Of a stretch of 64,000 bases of DNA, positions 27,951 to 35,727 are shown piece after piece. The stretch spans positions 348,784 through 412,783 of the forward strand of contig NZ_SNXZ01000003.1 of assembly GCF_004362825.1 (NCBI RefSeq), read 5' to 3'. This DNA comes from Labedaea rhizosphaerae. GTDB taxonomy: Bacteria > Actinomycetota > Actinomycetes > Mycobacteriales > Pseudonocardiaceae. Made by a program: the position numbers and the translations under genes. The first letter of the stretch is position 1; every line of letters begins with the position of its first letter. Below the pieces are notes generated by a model. That model searched no databases. It saw only the letters and a list, made by a program, of their open reading frames with translations, and had not been told where the DNA came from.

Positions 27951-30005
27951 TCACCGCACGAGGTGCGCGAAGAGGTCCAGCGTGTGGTCCACCGACGGGG
28001 CCAGGACCTGCGCGTTCGGGTCCGTTCCGGGCGTGTGCAGGTCGTGGTCGACGGGCAGCACAAGCAAACCCGGCCCTCCGGCGTGGCGCGTCGCCGCCGC
28101 GAGCGGGCCGATCGTGTCGCACGGCACCTGGACGTCGGCGCTTCCGCAGGTCAGGACCACTTTCGTCGACCTGGGCAGCATCGCCGCGACCTCGGGTGGG
28201 TATATCGCGTCATCGGATCGGACGAACCTCGCGTTGAGCGGGCCGAACAGGCCATCCATCAACGCTTTGACCTGGGGAAGCAGGCCACTCGTGTCGACCG
28301 GCCGGCCCGCCCGGAAGTCGTCGATGGCCTTGGCGAGCGCCTGCTTGTTCGTCGCTGCCTGCGCCGGGGTCAGCTGCCCGAGCCGGACCGCGGTGTCGAA
28401 CTGGGCGTCGAGTTGCCTGCGCAGCAAGTCGAGCAGGCGCTCGTCCTGCGGCGCGATCATGGCCACCACCCGCGGGTGGGTCTGCAGCGCCACGAGCGTG
28501 GCGGTCATCCCGCCCTCGCTGTGCCCGGCGATGCCGAGGTGGCGCCGATCGGCCTCCGGCTGGGCCGCGAGCAGGCCGAACGCGCCGACGGCCTGGCGGA
28601 CGAAGGCGTCGAGGTCGAGGCCGCCGGGGTCGCTCGTGCCCAGGTCGTTTGTCTGGGTGCGGCCGCTGCCGTACTTGTCGAACCGCAGGGTGAGCACCCC
28701 GTCGTCGCCGAGCCGGTCGGCCATGAGGGCCAGCGTGTGCGGGGTGAACTTCGGCGGCTGGTCGCCGTCGCGATCGGTGGGCCCGCTGCCCGGCAGCAGC
28801 AGCACGGCCGGCAGGCGCTGGCCCGGCCGGTGTGCGGGCACGTGCACGGTGCCGTACGCGGTGACCCCGTCGACGGTGAACTGGACCTCGCGATCGGTTG
28901 CGGGTAGCCGGCTGCTCGCGTGGGCCGTCGTGGTGGAGACGACGACCAGCAGCACGACGACCGCGATCATCGCGCCGAGCGCGAGCCAGCCCCGCGGGTT
29001 GCCGTGGTTGATCGTCCAGCCCACGCCGAAACGCCTGCGCACGAACACCGCCGGGTCGTCGGGGTTGTAGTAGAAGAGGCCGGCTTTCCAGTGCTTGTCG
29101 TCGTCGCGGGCGACGGGCCCGTCGCCGTGCGCGCCCTCGCCCGCCTTGCGGTCGCGCAGCGCGGGCACGGCGATGGCGGCGATCCCCGCCAACGTCGGCA
29201 GCAGGAGCAGGGCGGGCAGCCAGCGGTTGGCGCCCGCGCCGAACCAGACGGCGAAGGACACGGCGCCCATCGTGAGGTTCAGGCAGAAGGCCAGGACCAT
29301 CAGGCCACGGGCCATGCCGGCGACGAACCGCCGGTGCCGCTGGGCGTCGCGCTCGGGCGCGGCCGGGTCGAGCTCCGCGCGCACCCGGCTGATCACCGGC
29401 ACCAGGGCCAGGATCAGGATCGTCAGGCCGAGTTGGAAGAAGACCGCGAGGAACGCGGACCCGAACGTCTTGCCCGCGGTCCGGTCGACCTCGCCCGCGC
29501 CGTTGTAGTGCACGGCCAGCTGGTCCGGCAGGTGCGGGTACCGCACGATGCCCACGATGACCGTCGCGGCGAGCACGACCACCGCCGGGAGCGCCCAGAG
29601 CCACGGCACCCGCGGCGGATCGGTGCGCAGGCTCGTGTCGACGGCCACCGCCTGGCGCAGCCCGGCGTACCAGTCCTCGCGCCGCTTGGTCTCGGCGATG
29701 ACCCGGTGCGCGCGGACGTAGCCCACGACCATCGCGGCCAGCACCGCCACGATCGCGACCACCGTCAGTGAAGGCCGGCCGGTCACCGCGAGCACGACGA
29801 AGACGACGACCGCGAGCAGCCCGCCACCGCCCAGGACCGTCCACCGGTACCGCCGGCGAGCCGTGGCGATGACCGGCGCGTCGCGGTGGTTCGGCGGCAC
29901 CTGGACACCGAACGGCACCTCGCTGCGGGACAGCGCCGGGACCGCCAGGGCGATGAGCAACATCATCGCCACCACCACGGCCTGTCCGATCAGGACCGCG
30001 CTCAT
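27951..30005 (-). CDS. DUF1648/DUF5808-type membrane protein fused to an alpha/beta hydrolase
   Basis: 684 residues. Residues 1-345 have several membrane helices and the DUF1648 motif PHLPDQLAVHYNGAGEVDRTA, followed by the FYYNPDDPAVFVRRRFGVGWTINHGNPRGW segment known from GntR-linked DUF5808 proteins. A helix at about 350-370 leads to an extracytoplasmic-side serine hydrolase (about 380-684) with nucleophile elbow GHSEGG, oxyanion region LLLPGSGPTDRDGD and a late His in LPVDHDLH. The start overlaps the gntR stop in ATGA. Substrate unknown; the fusion is unusual. Confidence 0.85.
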   Translation of the reverse strand: MSAVLIGQAVVVAMMLLIALAVPALSRSEVPFGVQVPPNHRDAPVIATARRRYRWTVLGGGGLLAVVVFVVLAVTGRPSLTVVAIVAVLAAMVVGYVRAHRVIAETKRREDWYAGLRQAVAVDTSLRTDPPRVPWLWALPAVVVLAATVIVGIVRYPHLPDQLAVHYNGAGEVDRTAGKTFGSAFLAVFFQLGLTILILALVPVISRVRAELDPAAPERDAQRHRRFVAGMARGLMVLAFCLNLTMGAVSFAVWFGAGANRWLPALLLLPTLAGIAAIAVPALRDRKAGEGAHGDGPVARDDDKHWKAGLFYYNPDDPAVFVRRRFGVGWTINHGNPRGWLALGAMIAVVVLLVVVSTTTAHASSRLPATDREVQFTVDGVTAYGTVHVPAHRPGQRLPAVLLLPGSGPTDRDGDQPPKFTPHTLALMADRLGDDGVLTLRFDKYGSGRTQTNDLGTSDPGGLDLDAFVRQAVGAFGLLAAQPEADRRHLGIAGHSEGGMTATLVALQTHPRVVAMIAPQDERLLDLLRRQLDAQFDTAVRLGQLTPAQAATNKQALAKAIDDFRAGRPVDTSGLLPQVKALMDGLFGPLNARFVRSDDAIYPPEVAAMLPRSTKVVLTCGSADVQVPCDTIGPLAAATRHAGGPGLLVLPVDHDLHTPGTDPNAQVLAPSVDHTLDLFAHLVR

Positions 30006-30400
30006 GACGTCCTCCCCTTGTCGACGAACCCGTCCAGCAGGGCGCGACAGCGCTCCTGCACCTCGGCCGCGGGCATCCCGTTGGCCACCGCCTCGGCGAG
30101 CAGGGTGCGGGCGCGGGCGGTCCAGTCCTCGGTGAAGGCCGCGTCCGGCGGGCCCGTGCTCTGGTCTTTGCTCACGGTGGCGCCGGTCTTGCGCTGGACC
30201 CGCACCAGGCCCTGCTGGCGGAGCACGTCGTAGGCCTTGTTCACCGTGTGGAAGTTGATGCCGAAGTCGGCCGCGAGCGCCCTGGTCGCCGGCAACGAGT
30301 CACCGACGGCCAGCCTGCCGTCCGCGATCGCCTCGACGACCCGGTCACGCAGCTGCTGGTAGATCGGAACGTCGCTCGTGATGTCGACGGTGAGGATCAC
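30002..30400 (-). CDS. GntR family regulator, YtrA subfamily
   Basis: 132 residues. The winged helix-turn-helix fills residues 5-75 (PIYQQLRDRVVEAIADGRLAVGDSLPATRALAADFGINFHTVNKAY-like), with a short C-terminal dimerisation tail, as in YtrA-type regulators that control membrane proteins in the same operon. The GTG start at 30400 lies 18 bases from a perfect palindromic operator. Its stop overlaps the start of the membrane-hydrolase gene. Autoregulation of the two-gene operon is the simple reading. Confidence 0.92.
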   Translation of the reverse strand: MILTVDITSDVPIYQQLRDRVVEAIADGRLAVGDSLPATRALAADFGINFHTVNKAYDVLRQQGLVRVQRKTGATVSKDQSTGPPDAAFTEDWTARARTLLAEAVANGMPAAEVQERCRALLDGFVDKGRTS

Positions 30401-30418
30401 TTGCCCTACCCTTCGGTT

Positions 30419-30439
30419 TGTTCTACAACAAGTAGAACA
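30419..30439. promoter_or_regulatory. Palindromic operator for the YtrA-type GntR regulator
   Basis: TGTTCTAC-AACAA-GTAGAACA is a perfect inverted repeat with 8-base arms and a 5-base spacer. It is markedly AT-richer than its surroundings and lies 18 bases upstream of the gntR start. The position and symmetry fit an autoregulatory GntR site. Confidence 0.8.
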
Positions 30440-30482
30440 TAGGATGGCCGGGTTGGCACGGCCAGTCGGCGGGTGGGGTGCA

Positions 30483-30611
30483 TGTGGGGTGGGTTCGGTT
30501 TGACACGGGGACCCCCACGGCGGCCAGCAAGCGCGAACAAGGGGCAGACAGGCCTGCCCTTGCTTGCCAGACCAGCGTACGGCCGCCGTGCCCCGTGTAA
30601 AACCGAACCCA
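30483..30611 (+). repeat. 129-bp hairpin-forming repeat, left copy
   Basis: It starts TGTGGGGTGGGTTCGG and ends AAAACCGAACCCA. It is itself a long imperfect palindrome: GGGTTCGGTTT.ACACGGGG and CACGGCGGCC on the left pair with GGCCGCCGTG and CCCCGTGTAAAACCGAACCC on the right, with an inner AAGGGGCAG/CTGCCCTT stem. The right copy at 31879-32007 is its reverse complement with only a handful of differences, mostly in the terminal loop and short bulges. Confidence 0.9.
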
Positions 30612-30682
30612 CTGACCCAGTTTTGTTCGGCTTCCTCTCGCTGGCGGTTCTTTCAATTCGCACATGCGTTCGCCGTTTATGG

Positions 30683-30688
30683 TATTAT
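30683..30688 (+). promoter_or_regulatory. -10 element for a leaderless DUF222-HNH transcript
   Basis: TATTAT ends 6 bases before the ATG at 30695, which puts the expected transcription start on the A of the start codon. No ribosome-binding sequence is visible. No good -35 match was found. Confidence 0.6.
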
Positions 30689-30694
30689 CTAGGT

Positions 30695-31816
30695 ATGGAT
30701 CTGGGGGATCTTCAGTCGCTTGTCGCCGAACGTCGGCGGCTTGATTTGGCGATCCTGGATTCGATTTCTCGGGTGGATTGGCGTGAGTCCGGGTATCTGC
30801 ATTTGTGGCAGTTCCTGATGGACGCGCTGCGGGTGGGTCGACGCGAAGCGAAGCAGTTGGAGACGCAGGTTTCGCTGTTGTGTCCGAAGATAGGGATCAC
30901 CGGTCAGGTGATCCCAGCGAAGCTGCCCGCCGCTCGGGCGGCGATGGCCGAGGGCGCGATCTCGACTGAGCACGTCACTCGGATTGCGAAGACGGTTGCG
31001 GCGGTGCCCGATGAGCATGCCGACCAGGTCGAGGCTGACTTGGCTGAGTTGGCGCGGGAATTCAACCCGGCCCAGCTCGCTCGCCTGGGTAAGCGCAGGG
31101 TCGATGCTCTGAACCCGGATGGTGCCGAACCCGACGATCCCACCGTGGTCGAAGCCCAGAACATCCTGGATTTGCAGGAGTGCGAGGACGGCTCGCTGGA
31201 GGGCCGGTTCAAGCTGGGTGCCGAGACGGCTGCCGTCTTGCGCCCTCTGCTGTCCTCGTTGACCGCGCCGCAGCCGAGCGATGACCGCACCGTGGTCGAG
31301 CGTCAGGGTGATGCCTTGGCGGAGGTGATCCGCTTCGCCGCCGACTCGGGCAAAGCCCCGATCGAGGGTGGCGAGCGCCCGCACATCGCGGTCACGGTCT
31401 CCCTGGAGACCCTGCAGACCGCGATCGGCAAGGCCACTCTCGACGACGCCCGGTGGATGACTCCGGAGCAGGCCCGCCGTTTCGCTTGCGACGCCGAAAT
31501 CATCCCGGTCGTGCTCGGCAGCAAGTCCCAGCCGATCGACATCGGCGAGTCCAAACGCCTAGCCGACAAACGATTGCGCCGAGCCCTCGCGATCCGGGAC
31601 CAAGGTTGCGCCGTCCCGGGATGCGAACGAACACCCAACCAATGTCACGCCCATCATATTCAACATTGGGCTGATGGCGGTGCTACGAGGTTGGACAACA
31701 TGGTGTTGGTGTGTCAATTCCACCATCGCCTGATCCACCATGCCGGGTGGACGGTACATATGGACAACGGCCTACCGGTCTTCACCAAACCACCGTGGGC
31801 GCAAACCGCCGCCTGA
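30695..31816 (+). CDS. DUF222 domain HNH endonuclease (REP13E12-like)
   Basis: 373 residues. The N-terminal DUF222 helical domain (about 1-290) contains LPAARAAMAEGAISTEHVTRIAK and FKLGAETAAVLRPLLSSL. The C-terminal HNH nuclease has C305-x4-C in CAVPGC, His residues in HAHHIQHWADGG (His318, 320, 321), Asn in LDNMVLVC and a final CQFHHRLIH, so the zinc-finger-supported active site appears intact. Codon use is less GC-rich than its neighbours, suggesting transfer. Relatives are repeated in mycobacterial genomes; their biological role is unresolved. Confidence 0.9.
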   Translation: MDLGDLQSLVAERRRLDLAILDSISRVDWRESGYLHLWQFLMDALRVGRREAKQLETQVSLLCPKIGITGQVIPAKLPAARAAMAEGAISTEHVTRIAKTVAAVPDEHADQVEADLAELAREFNPAQLARLGKRRVDALNPDGAEPDDPTVVEAQNILDLQECEDGSLEGRFKLGAETAAVLRPLLSSLTAPQPSDDRTVVERQGDALAEVIRFAADSGKAPIEGGERPHIAVTVSLETLQTAIGKATLDDARWMTPEQARRFACDAEIIPVVLGSKSQPIDIGESKRLADKRLRRALAIRDQGCAVPGCERTPNQCHAHHIQHWADGGATRLDNMVLVCQFHHRLIHHAGWTVHMDNGLPVFTKPPWAQTAA

Positions 31817-31878
31817 CCCTCAGGCGGCGGTCGCCGCCCGCGGCTGGCCGCCAGCGAGGCCAAGTCAACGCGGCGTGC

Positions 31879-32007
31879 TGGGTTCGGTTTTACACGGGGC
31901 ACGGCGGCCGTACGCTGTCCGGCAAGCAAGGGCAGCTCCGCCTGCCCCTTGTTCCGCGCTTGCTGGCCGCCGTGGGGGTCCCCGTGTCAAACCGAACCCA
32001 CCCCACA
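31879..32007 (-). repeat. 129-bp hairpin-forming repeat, right (inverted) copy
   Basis: Reverse complement of the left copy at 30483-30611, of the same length, with differences confined to the loop (ACAGGC versus GCGGAG in the same orientation), a G/A change and two single-base indels. The outer edge is defined by loss of identity after CCCCACA. It ends 20 bases from the anti-sigma stop codon. Confidence 0.9.
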
Positions 32008-32026
32008 CGGCAGCCAACAACAACCA

Positions 32027-32686
32027 TCAATGAGTAGGCGCGGGAATGTCCACAAGCACCTTGTCGTCATCCGTCACGATTTGCAGGCGCGCGATGTCGG
32101 TGATCCCCATGGACGTGCTCCCCGGGATGACGTCCTTGGTGTCATAACCGGAAGACCACCACCCGGCGACCTCACGCCCACCGTTGCGATCCCGGACCAC
32201 CAGCTTGCACGGCTTCCCGCTGGGCGACTCGTCCAGGCGCAACCGCACCTCGGTCCCCCAGGCCCGGTTGATCAACTGGGCGTCCGCGTGCATCCCACTG
32301 GCGGGATCCTGCGCCGACCACGTGACGGCAGCGGGCGCCGACGGTTGCGTCATCGCCTGGTAGCCCAGCACCCCACCGACGCCGATCAACAACGCCAGCA
32401 CGGCGGCCGCGGCCACCAGCCAGTTCCGCCGACGTCGCGGCGAGCGCATCGGCGTGGCGGGCAGGGGCGGCTCGATCGGCTCGCCTTCCGGGGTCTCGTC
32501 CGGCAGGTCGAGGAAGTCCTCCGGCGTGATCTGGTGGAGCAGACCGGGCAGCGGCGCCAACCGCACGAGCTCCGCCTGGCACGTCGGGCACCCGGCCAGG
32601 TGGGCCTCGAAGGCGGCGCGCTCAGCCGGGTCCAGCGCACCGAGCACGAACGCGCCGAGCGACACCGTCTGGATGCAGGAACTCAT
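32027..32686 (-). CDS. Zinc-finger anti-sigma factor (RslA-like)
   Basis: 219 residues. The N-terminal ZAS domain has the HxxxCxxC motif (His29, Cys33, Cys36 in AHLAGCPTC) and a Cys4, within SLGAFVLGALDPAERAAFEAHLAG, close to RslA-type factors. A single transmembrane helix lies at about 88-110 (NWLVAAAAVLALLIGVGGVLG). The extracytoplasmic C terminus (about 115-219) resembles the anti-sigma-K family domain. The start overlaps the sigma gene stop in ATGA. It holds the cognate ECF sigma factor at the membrane until a redox or envelope signal arrives. Confidence 0.9.
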   Translation of the reverse strand: MSSCIQTVSLGAFVLGALDPAERAAFEAHLAGCPTCQAELVRLAPLPGLLHQITPEDFLDLPDETPEGEPIEPPLPATPMRSPRRRRNWLVAAAAVLALLIGVGGVLGYQAMTQPSAPAAVTWSAQDPASGMHADAQLINRAWGTEVRLRLDESPSGKPCKLVVRDRNGGREVAGWWSSGYDTKDVIPGSTSMGITDIARLQIVTDDDKVLVDIPAPTH

Positions 32687-33204
32687 GGCTCGGTCACCCC
32701 CCGCTCGGCCAGGGCGTCGCGCAGGGCGCGCAACGCGTAGAACGACCTCGACTTCACGGTCCCCGCGGGGACCCCCAGCACGGTGGCCGCCTCGGTCACC
32801 GTGCGCCTGCGGTAGAACAACTCGACGATCACGGCCCGGTGATCCGCGGAGAGGTTCCGCATGGCGTCGGCTATCTGCCAGCCTTGCAGCACGCGGTCGA
32901 ACTCGTCGCCGGCCATCGGCACGTCGTGCCGCTCGGGCAGCGGCACCTCGGTCACCCGCGCCGACTGGCGGCGGTAACCGGACACGACCAGGTTGCGCGC
33001 CACCGTGTACAACCACGGGCCGGCCTGGTCGGCGGCCAGCTTGTCCGCGTTGCGCCACGCCCTGAGCAACGTCTCCTGCACGATGTCCTCCGCACGCTGG
33101 TGGTCACCACCGACCGCGCGCAGCACGTGGCTCAGCAGCGGCCCGCGATAGCGCGAATACAGCTGCCGGACGAGTTCGTCGTGCTGGTCCGGGGTGATCC
33201 CCAC
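32683..33204 (-). CDS. ECF RNA polymerase sigma factor
   Basis: 173 residues with sigma region 2 (LVRQLYSRYRGPLLSHVLRAVGGDHQRAEDIVQETLLRAWRN) and region 4 (LSADHRAVIVELFYRRRTVTEAATVLGVPAGTVKSR). The GTG start at 33204 has AAGGAG just upstream. It is translationally coupled to its zinc anti-sigma factor, the arrangement of SigL/RslA and related pairs. Target promoters are unknown; the nearby surface-protein genes are candidates. Confidence 0.93.
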   Translation of the reverse strand: MGITPDQHDELVRQLYSRYRGPLLSHVLRAVGGDHQRAEDIVQETLLRAWRNADKLAADQAGPWLYTVARNLVVSGYRRQSARVTEVPLPERHDVPMAGDEFDRVLQGWQIADAMRNLSADHRAVIVELFYRRRTVTEAATVLGVPAGTVKSRSFYALRALRDALAERGVTEP

Positions 33205-33251
33205 GGCTCCTTCTACGCTTGCGGGGGCGTGCGGGTTCAGTGTGACGCCGG

Positions 33252-33536
33252 TTACCGCTCCACGAAACCGGCGACCCCGCCCTTGGCCTCGCTCCACCGC
33301 GGCGTCACCGACTCGACCGCGCCCGGCGACTTCCCGGAGCCGAGCACGTCGAGCAGGCGGTCGCAGGCATCCTTCGGGCCTTCGGCCACCACCTCGACCC
33401 GGCCGTCGGCGAGGTTGGCCGCCCAGCCGGTGAGGCCCAGTTCGAGCGCGCGGGACCTGGTCCACCACCGGAACCCGACGCCTTGCACCCGGCCCCGCAC
33501 CCAGGCGGTGAGCCGGACGTTGTCCACGGATGTCAC
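33252..33536 (-). CDS. acyP: Acylphosphatase
   Basis: 94 residues, normal length for this family, which hydrolyses acyl phosphates. The active-site loop GRVQGVGFRWWT (catalytic Arg) and the Asn in GWAANLADGRVEVVAEG are both present. GTG 33536 is chosen as it removes a spurious upstream extension and is preceded by GGGGG. In mycobacteria acyP lies between smc and mutM; here it keeps that order but is separated by inserted genes. Confidence 0.95.
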   Translation of the reverse strand: MTSVDNVRLTAWVRGRVQGVGFRWWTRSRALELGLTGWAANLADGRVEVVAEGPKDACDRLLDVLGSGKSPGAVESVTPRWSEAKGGVAGFVER

Positions 33537-33680
33537 GCCCCCATGATCGCGCATGCCCTCATGATCACGGTTGGTGAAGAACCGACACCCGTTCGAGCGC
33601 TCTCCGTCACGGTGATACGTTACCTGGCCGTGATCGGCATGCACTGCCGTTCAGTCGGGGACACGAGGAGGTAGGCCCGC

Positions 33681-34178
33681 ATGTCCGAGCCGGAACACCA
33701 CGTCGATGTGGCACCGCCGGACGACGAGAGGTCGGGTCTGCGCCGGGCGCCGTTCGCGGTGCTCGGGGTCTCCGGGATCGTCGTCGCCACGCTGTTCGCG
33801 GGCGTCGCCGCGCTCGCCGCGGGCCACGACGACCAGGCCGGGCCCGGCGGCCCGCAGGTGCCGACCACCGTCTCGTCGAGCACGACCGACGAGGACTCCA
33901 GCACGGTGAACTCGACGTACACCTCGCCCAGCGCGCCGGTCGCCACGACGACGACCACCACCACGACGACCCAGCCCGTGGTGACGACGCAGCAGAACAC
34001 GGACACGTCGACCGAGGGCCAGACGACGCAGACGCACAGCACGTCGACGTCCACGCGGCACACGACGACGACCACGAAGAAGACGACGACGACCATCAAG
34101 CCGCCGCCGACCACCACGACGACGCCCCCGACGACGACCACGGACCCGCCGCCGACCGGTGGCGGGGCGGGTGCGTAG
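33681..34178 (+). CDS. Single-pass membrane protein with Thr/Pro-rich external tail
   Basis: 165 residues: a cytoplasmic N terminus of about 25 residues, one transmembrane helix (APFAVLGVSGIVVATLFAGVAALAAG, about 23-48), then an external tail of Thr, Ser, Gln and Pro runs, including repeated TTTT and PPTTTT stretches. It is likely O-glycosylated and wall-spanning. GAGGAGG precedes the ATG. It resembles the next gene in layout, so the two are probably paralogous. No enzymatic domain is present. Confidence 0.75.
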   Translation: MSEPEHHVDVAPPDDERSGLRRAPFAVLGVSGIVVATLFAGVAALAAGHDDQAGPGGPQVPTTVSSSTTDEDSSTVNSTYTSPSAPVATTTTTTTTTQPVVTTQQNTDTSTEGQTTQTHSTSTSTRHTTTTTKKTTTTIKPPPTTTTTPPTTTTDPPPTGGGAGA

Positions 34179-34210
34179 CTGACCGAGGTTGATCGACACG
34201 ATCGGGTGGT

Positions 34211-34236
34211 CCCGGCCGGATGAGCCTCCGGCCGGG
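34211..34236 (+). terminator. Terminator hairpin
   Basis: CCCGGCCGGA-TGAGCC-TCCGGCCGGG is a perfect 10-bp stem with a 6-base loop, 33 bases after the stop of the Thr-rich gene and before the next gene. No U-tract follows. Confidence 0.65.
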
Positions 34237-34294
34237 CTCGATGGCTGCCGATGATTGCTGCCGGGAGGGAACTCACCGGTAGCAAGGAGATCGT

Positions 34295-34840
34295 GTGGCC
34301 GAGGACAGCGTGGTCGCGAACAGGCCCGGCACGGAAGTCGCGCCGCCCGCACCGCGGCGCAAGGTCAAGCCCTACGCGTTGCTCACCGTTTTCGGGGTGC
34401 TGATCGCGACGCTGTTCGGCGTGCTGGCGACGATGTTGACCGGCCACGGGTCCACGGCGGGCAGTCCGCCGCACGGCGCGACCGTGCCCGGCCCCGTCGC
34501 GCCCGCGGCCGCTGGTGGCGGCGCGCCACCAGCGCCGACATCGGGGACGGGATCGAGCCAACCCAGCACGGCGCCGTCGTCCGCGCCGCCGTCCAGCACC
34601 ACCACGACGATCATCGACCCGACGGGCGGCACCCGGGTGGTCACCATCCCGGTGCAGCCGAAGCCGCCGGCGCGACCCGATGACCCGGGCAACACGCCGC
34701 CGCCCGGGTCGTCGACGTCCATTCCCGGCTCGCCCAGTTCGACGACGCCGAGTTCCTCGGCCTCCACATCGCCGAGCGACCCGACCGACCCCACGGATCC
34801 GACGAGCACGTCGCCGACCGACCCGCCGACCGGGGGTTAG
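34295..34840 (+). CDS. Single-pass membrane protein with Pro/Ser/Thr-rich external tail
   Basis: 181 residues with the same plan as the preceding gene: a short basic cytoplasmic N terminus ending in PRRKVKPYA, one transmembrane helix (LLTVFGVLIATLFGVLATML, about 29-48), then a Pro/Ser/Thr/Gly-rich external tail with a small structured-looking stretch TTTIIDPTGGTRVVTIPVQP in the middle and DPTDPTDPTS repeats near the end. It is likely wall-associated. It is convergent with the next gene with 19 bases between stops. Confidence 0.72.
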   Translation: MAEDSVVANRPGTEVAPPAPRRKVKPYALLTVFGVLIATLFGVLATMLTGHGSTAGSPPHGATVPGPVAPAAAGGGAPPAPTSGTGSSQPSTAPSSAPPSSTTTTIIDPTGGTRVVTIPVQPKPPARPDDPGNTPPPGSSTSIPGSPSSTTPSSSASTSPSDPTDPTDPTSTSPTDPPTGG

Positions 34841-34859
34841 TACGTAAAGAAGTTCCGGC

Positions 34860-35525
34860 TCAGCCGCCGAGCAGACCGCCGACGACCGGGATCATCGAGA
34901 GCGCGGGCTGCAGGGTGTCGTCGAGGGTGTTGGTCACGGGCGTGACGACGTCCTGCAGCGTCTGACCGAGCCCGCCCTGCGTCTGCTGCTGCTCGGGCTG
35001 CGACTGCTGGGCCGCCGGCTGCTGTTGCTGCTGCTGGGGTTGCTGCTGCTGCGGTGCCTGCGTCTGCGTGTGCGTCGAGGACGACGTGCTGTGGTGCGTC
35101 GTCTGCGGCGCCACGCGGTGCTGGGCCGCCGGCGCGGGCCGGGCCTGCGTCACGGGCGCCGACTGCGGAGTCGTCGTCTGCGGCGCGGCCTGGTTCTGCC
35201 CGCCGCTCGGGAGCTGGTTGCTGACCTGCTGGGCCGGGTATTCGGTGACCCCGCCGGCCGCGCCGTGGCCCGCGGCACCGGGGACCGGCTGGCCGCCCGC
35301 CTCGTTGTGGGTCTGCGCCTGGCCGCTGAGGCCCAGCGCGCTCGCCGCGACCGCGCCGGCCACGAGCATGGTGCCCGCCGCGATGCCGACGATCTTGCCC
35401 CGGCCGATTCCACCGCCGTTGTCGGCCACCTCGGTCCTGAGCGGGTGACCTTCCCGTTCGAGCAGAGCGGCAACGTGCAGTTTGGCCGCACGCTGCGCCG
35501 GCTCCCGGCGATCTGAACCTTGCAC
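34860..35525 (-). CDS. Single-pass membrane protein with Gln-rich external region
   Basis: 221 residues. A cytoplasmic N terminus of about 45 residues contains AKLHVAALLEREGHPLRTEVADNGGG; one transmembrane helix follows (GKIVGIAAGTMLVAGAVAASALGL), then an external low-complexity region of Gln, Thr, Ala and Pro with long Gln runs, and a C-terminal ordered segment LGQTLQDVVTPVTNTLDDTLQPALSMIPVVGGLLGG-like. GTG 35525 is chosen because AGGAGG lies 6 bases upstream. It is divergent from the CAP protein gene. No catalytic domain is seen. Confidence 0.72.
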   Translation of the reverse strand: MQGSDRREPAQRAAKLHVAALLEREGHPLRTEVADNGGGIGRGKIVGIAAGTMLVAGAVAASALGLSGQAQTHNEAGGQPVPGAAGHGAAGGVTEYPAQQVSNQLPSGGQNQAAPQTTTPQSAPVTQARPAPAAQHRVAPQTTHHSTSSSTHTQTQAPQQQQPQQQQQQPAAQQSQPEQQQTQGGLGQTLQDVVTPVTNTLDDTLQPALSMIPVVGGLLGG

Positions 35526-35713
35526 CACACACCTCCTGCCGGCCCCACCCGCGACCGGACTGGCGAACAAATACAGATCAACTGGCCACGGATCGTATCG
35601 GTCACGCAGAAGTTACGCCAAGGGTGTTCGGTTAATTACCCACATAGCTGGCCGCACTGCGCAAAATCGCAACTCAGAGTGGCCTCTCCCTGCCACCGGC
35701 TCTCCCGATCGTG

Positions 35714-35719
35714 TAGGTT
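35714..35719 (+). promoter_or_regulatory. -10 element for a leaderless CAP-protein transcript
   Basis: TAGGTT (TANNNT pattern) ends 8 bases before the GTG at 35728, so transcription should begin at or next to the start codon. There is no ribosome site between them. Confidence 0.5.
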
Positions 35720-35727
35720 GCCAAATC

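Larger units (their letters stand above)
30483..32007 (+). mobile_element. Candidate mobile unit: DUF222-HNH gene between 129-bp inverted repeats
   Basis: A 1.5-kb block bounded by two near-identical inverted 129-bp repeats and containing one gene of the DUF222-HNH type, the family encoded by mycobacterial REP13E12 elements. The block has visibly lower GC and is inserted between gntR and the anti-sigma gene. No target duplication was found at the outer edges. Mobility is inferred from architecture and family. Confidence 0.55.
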
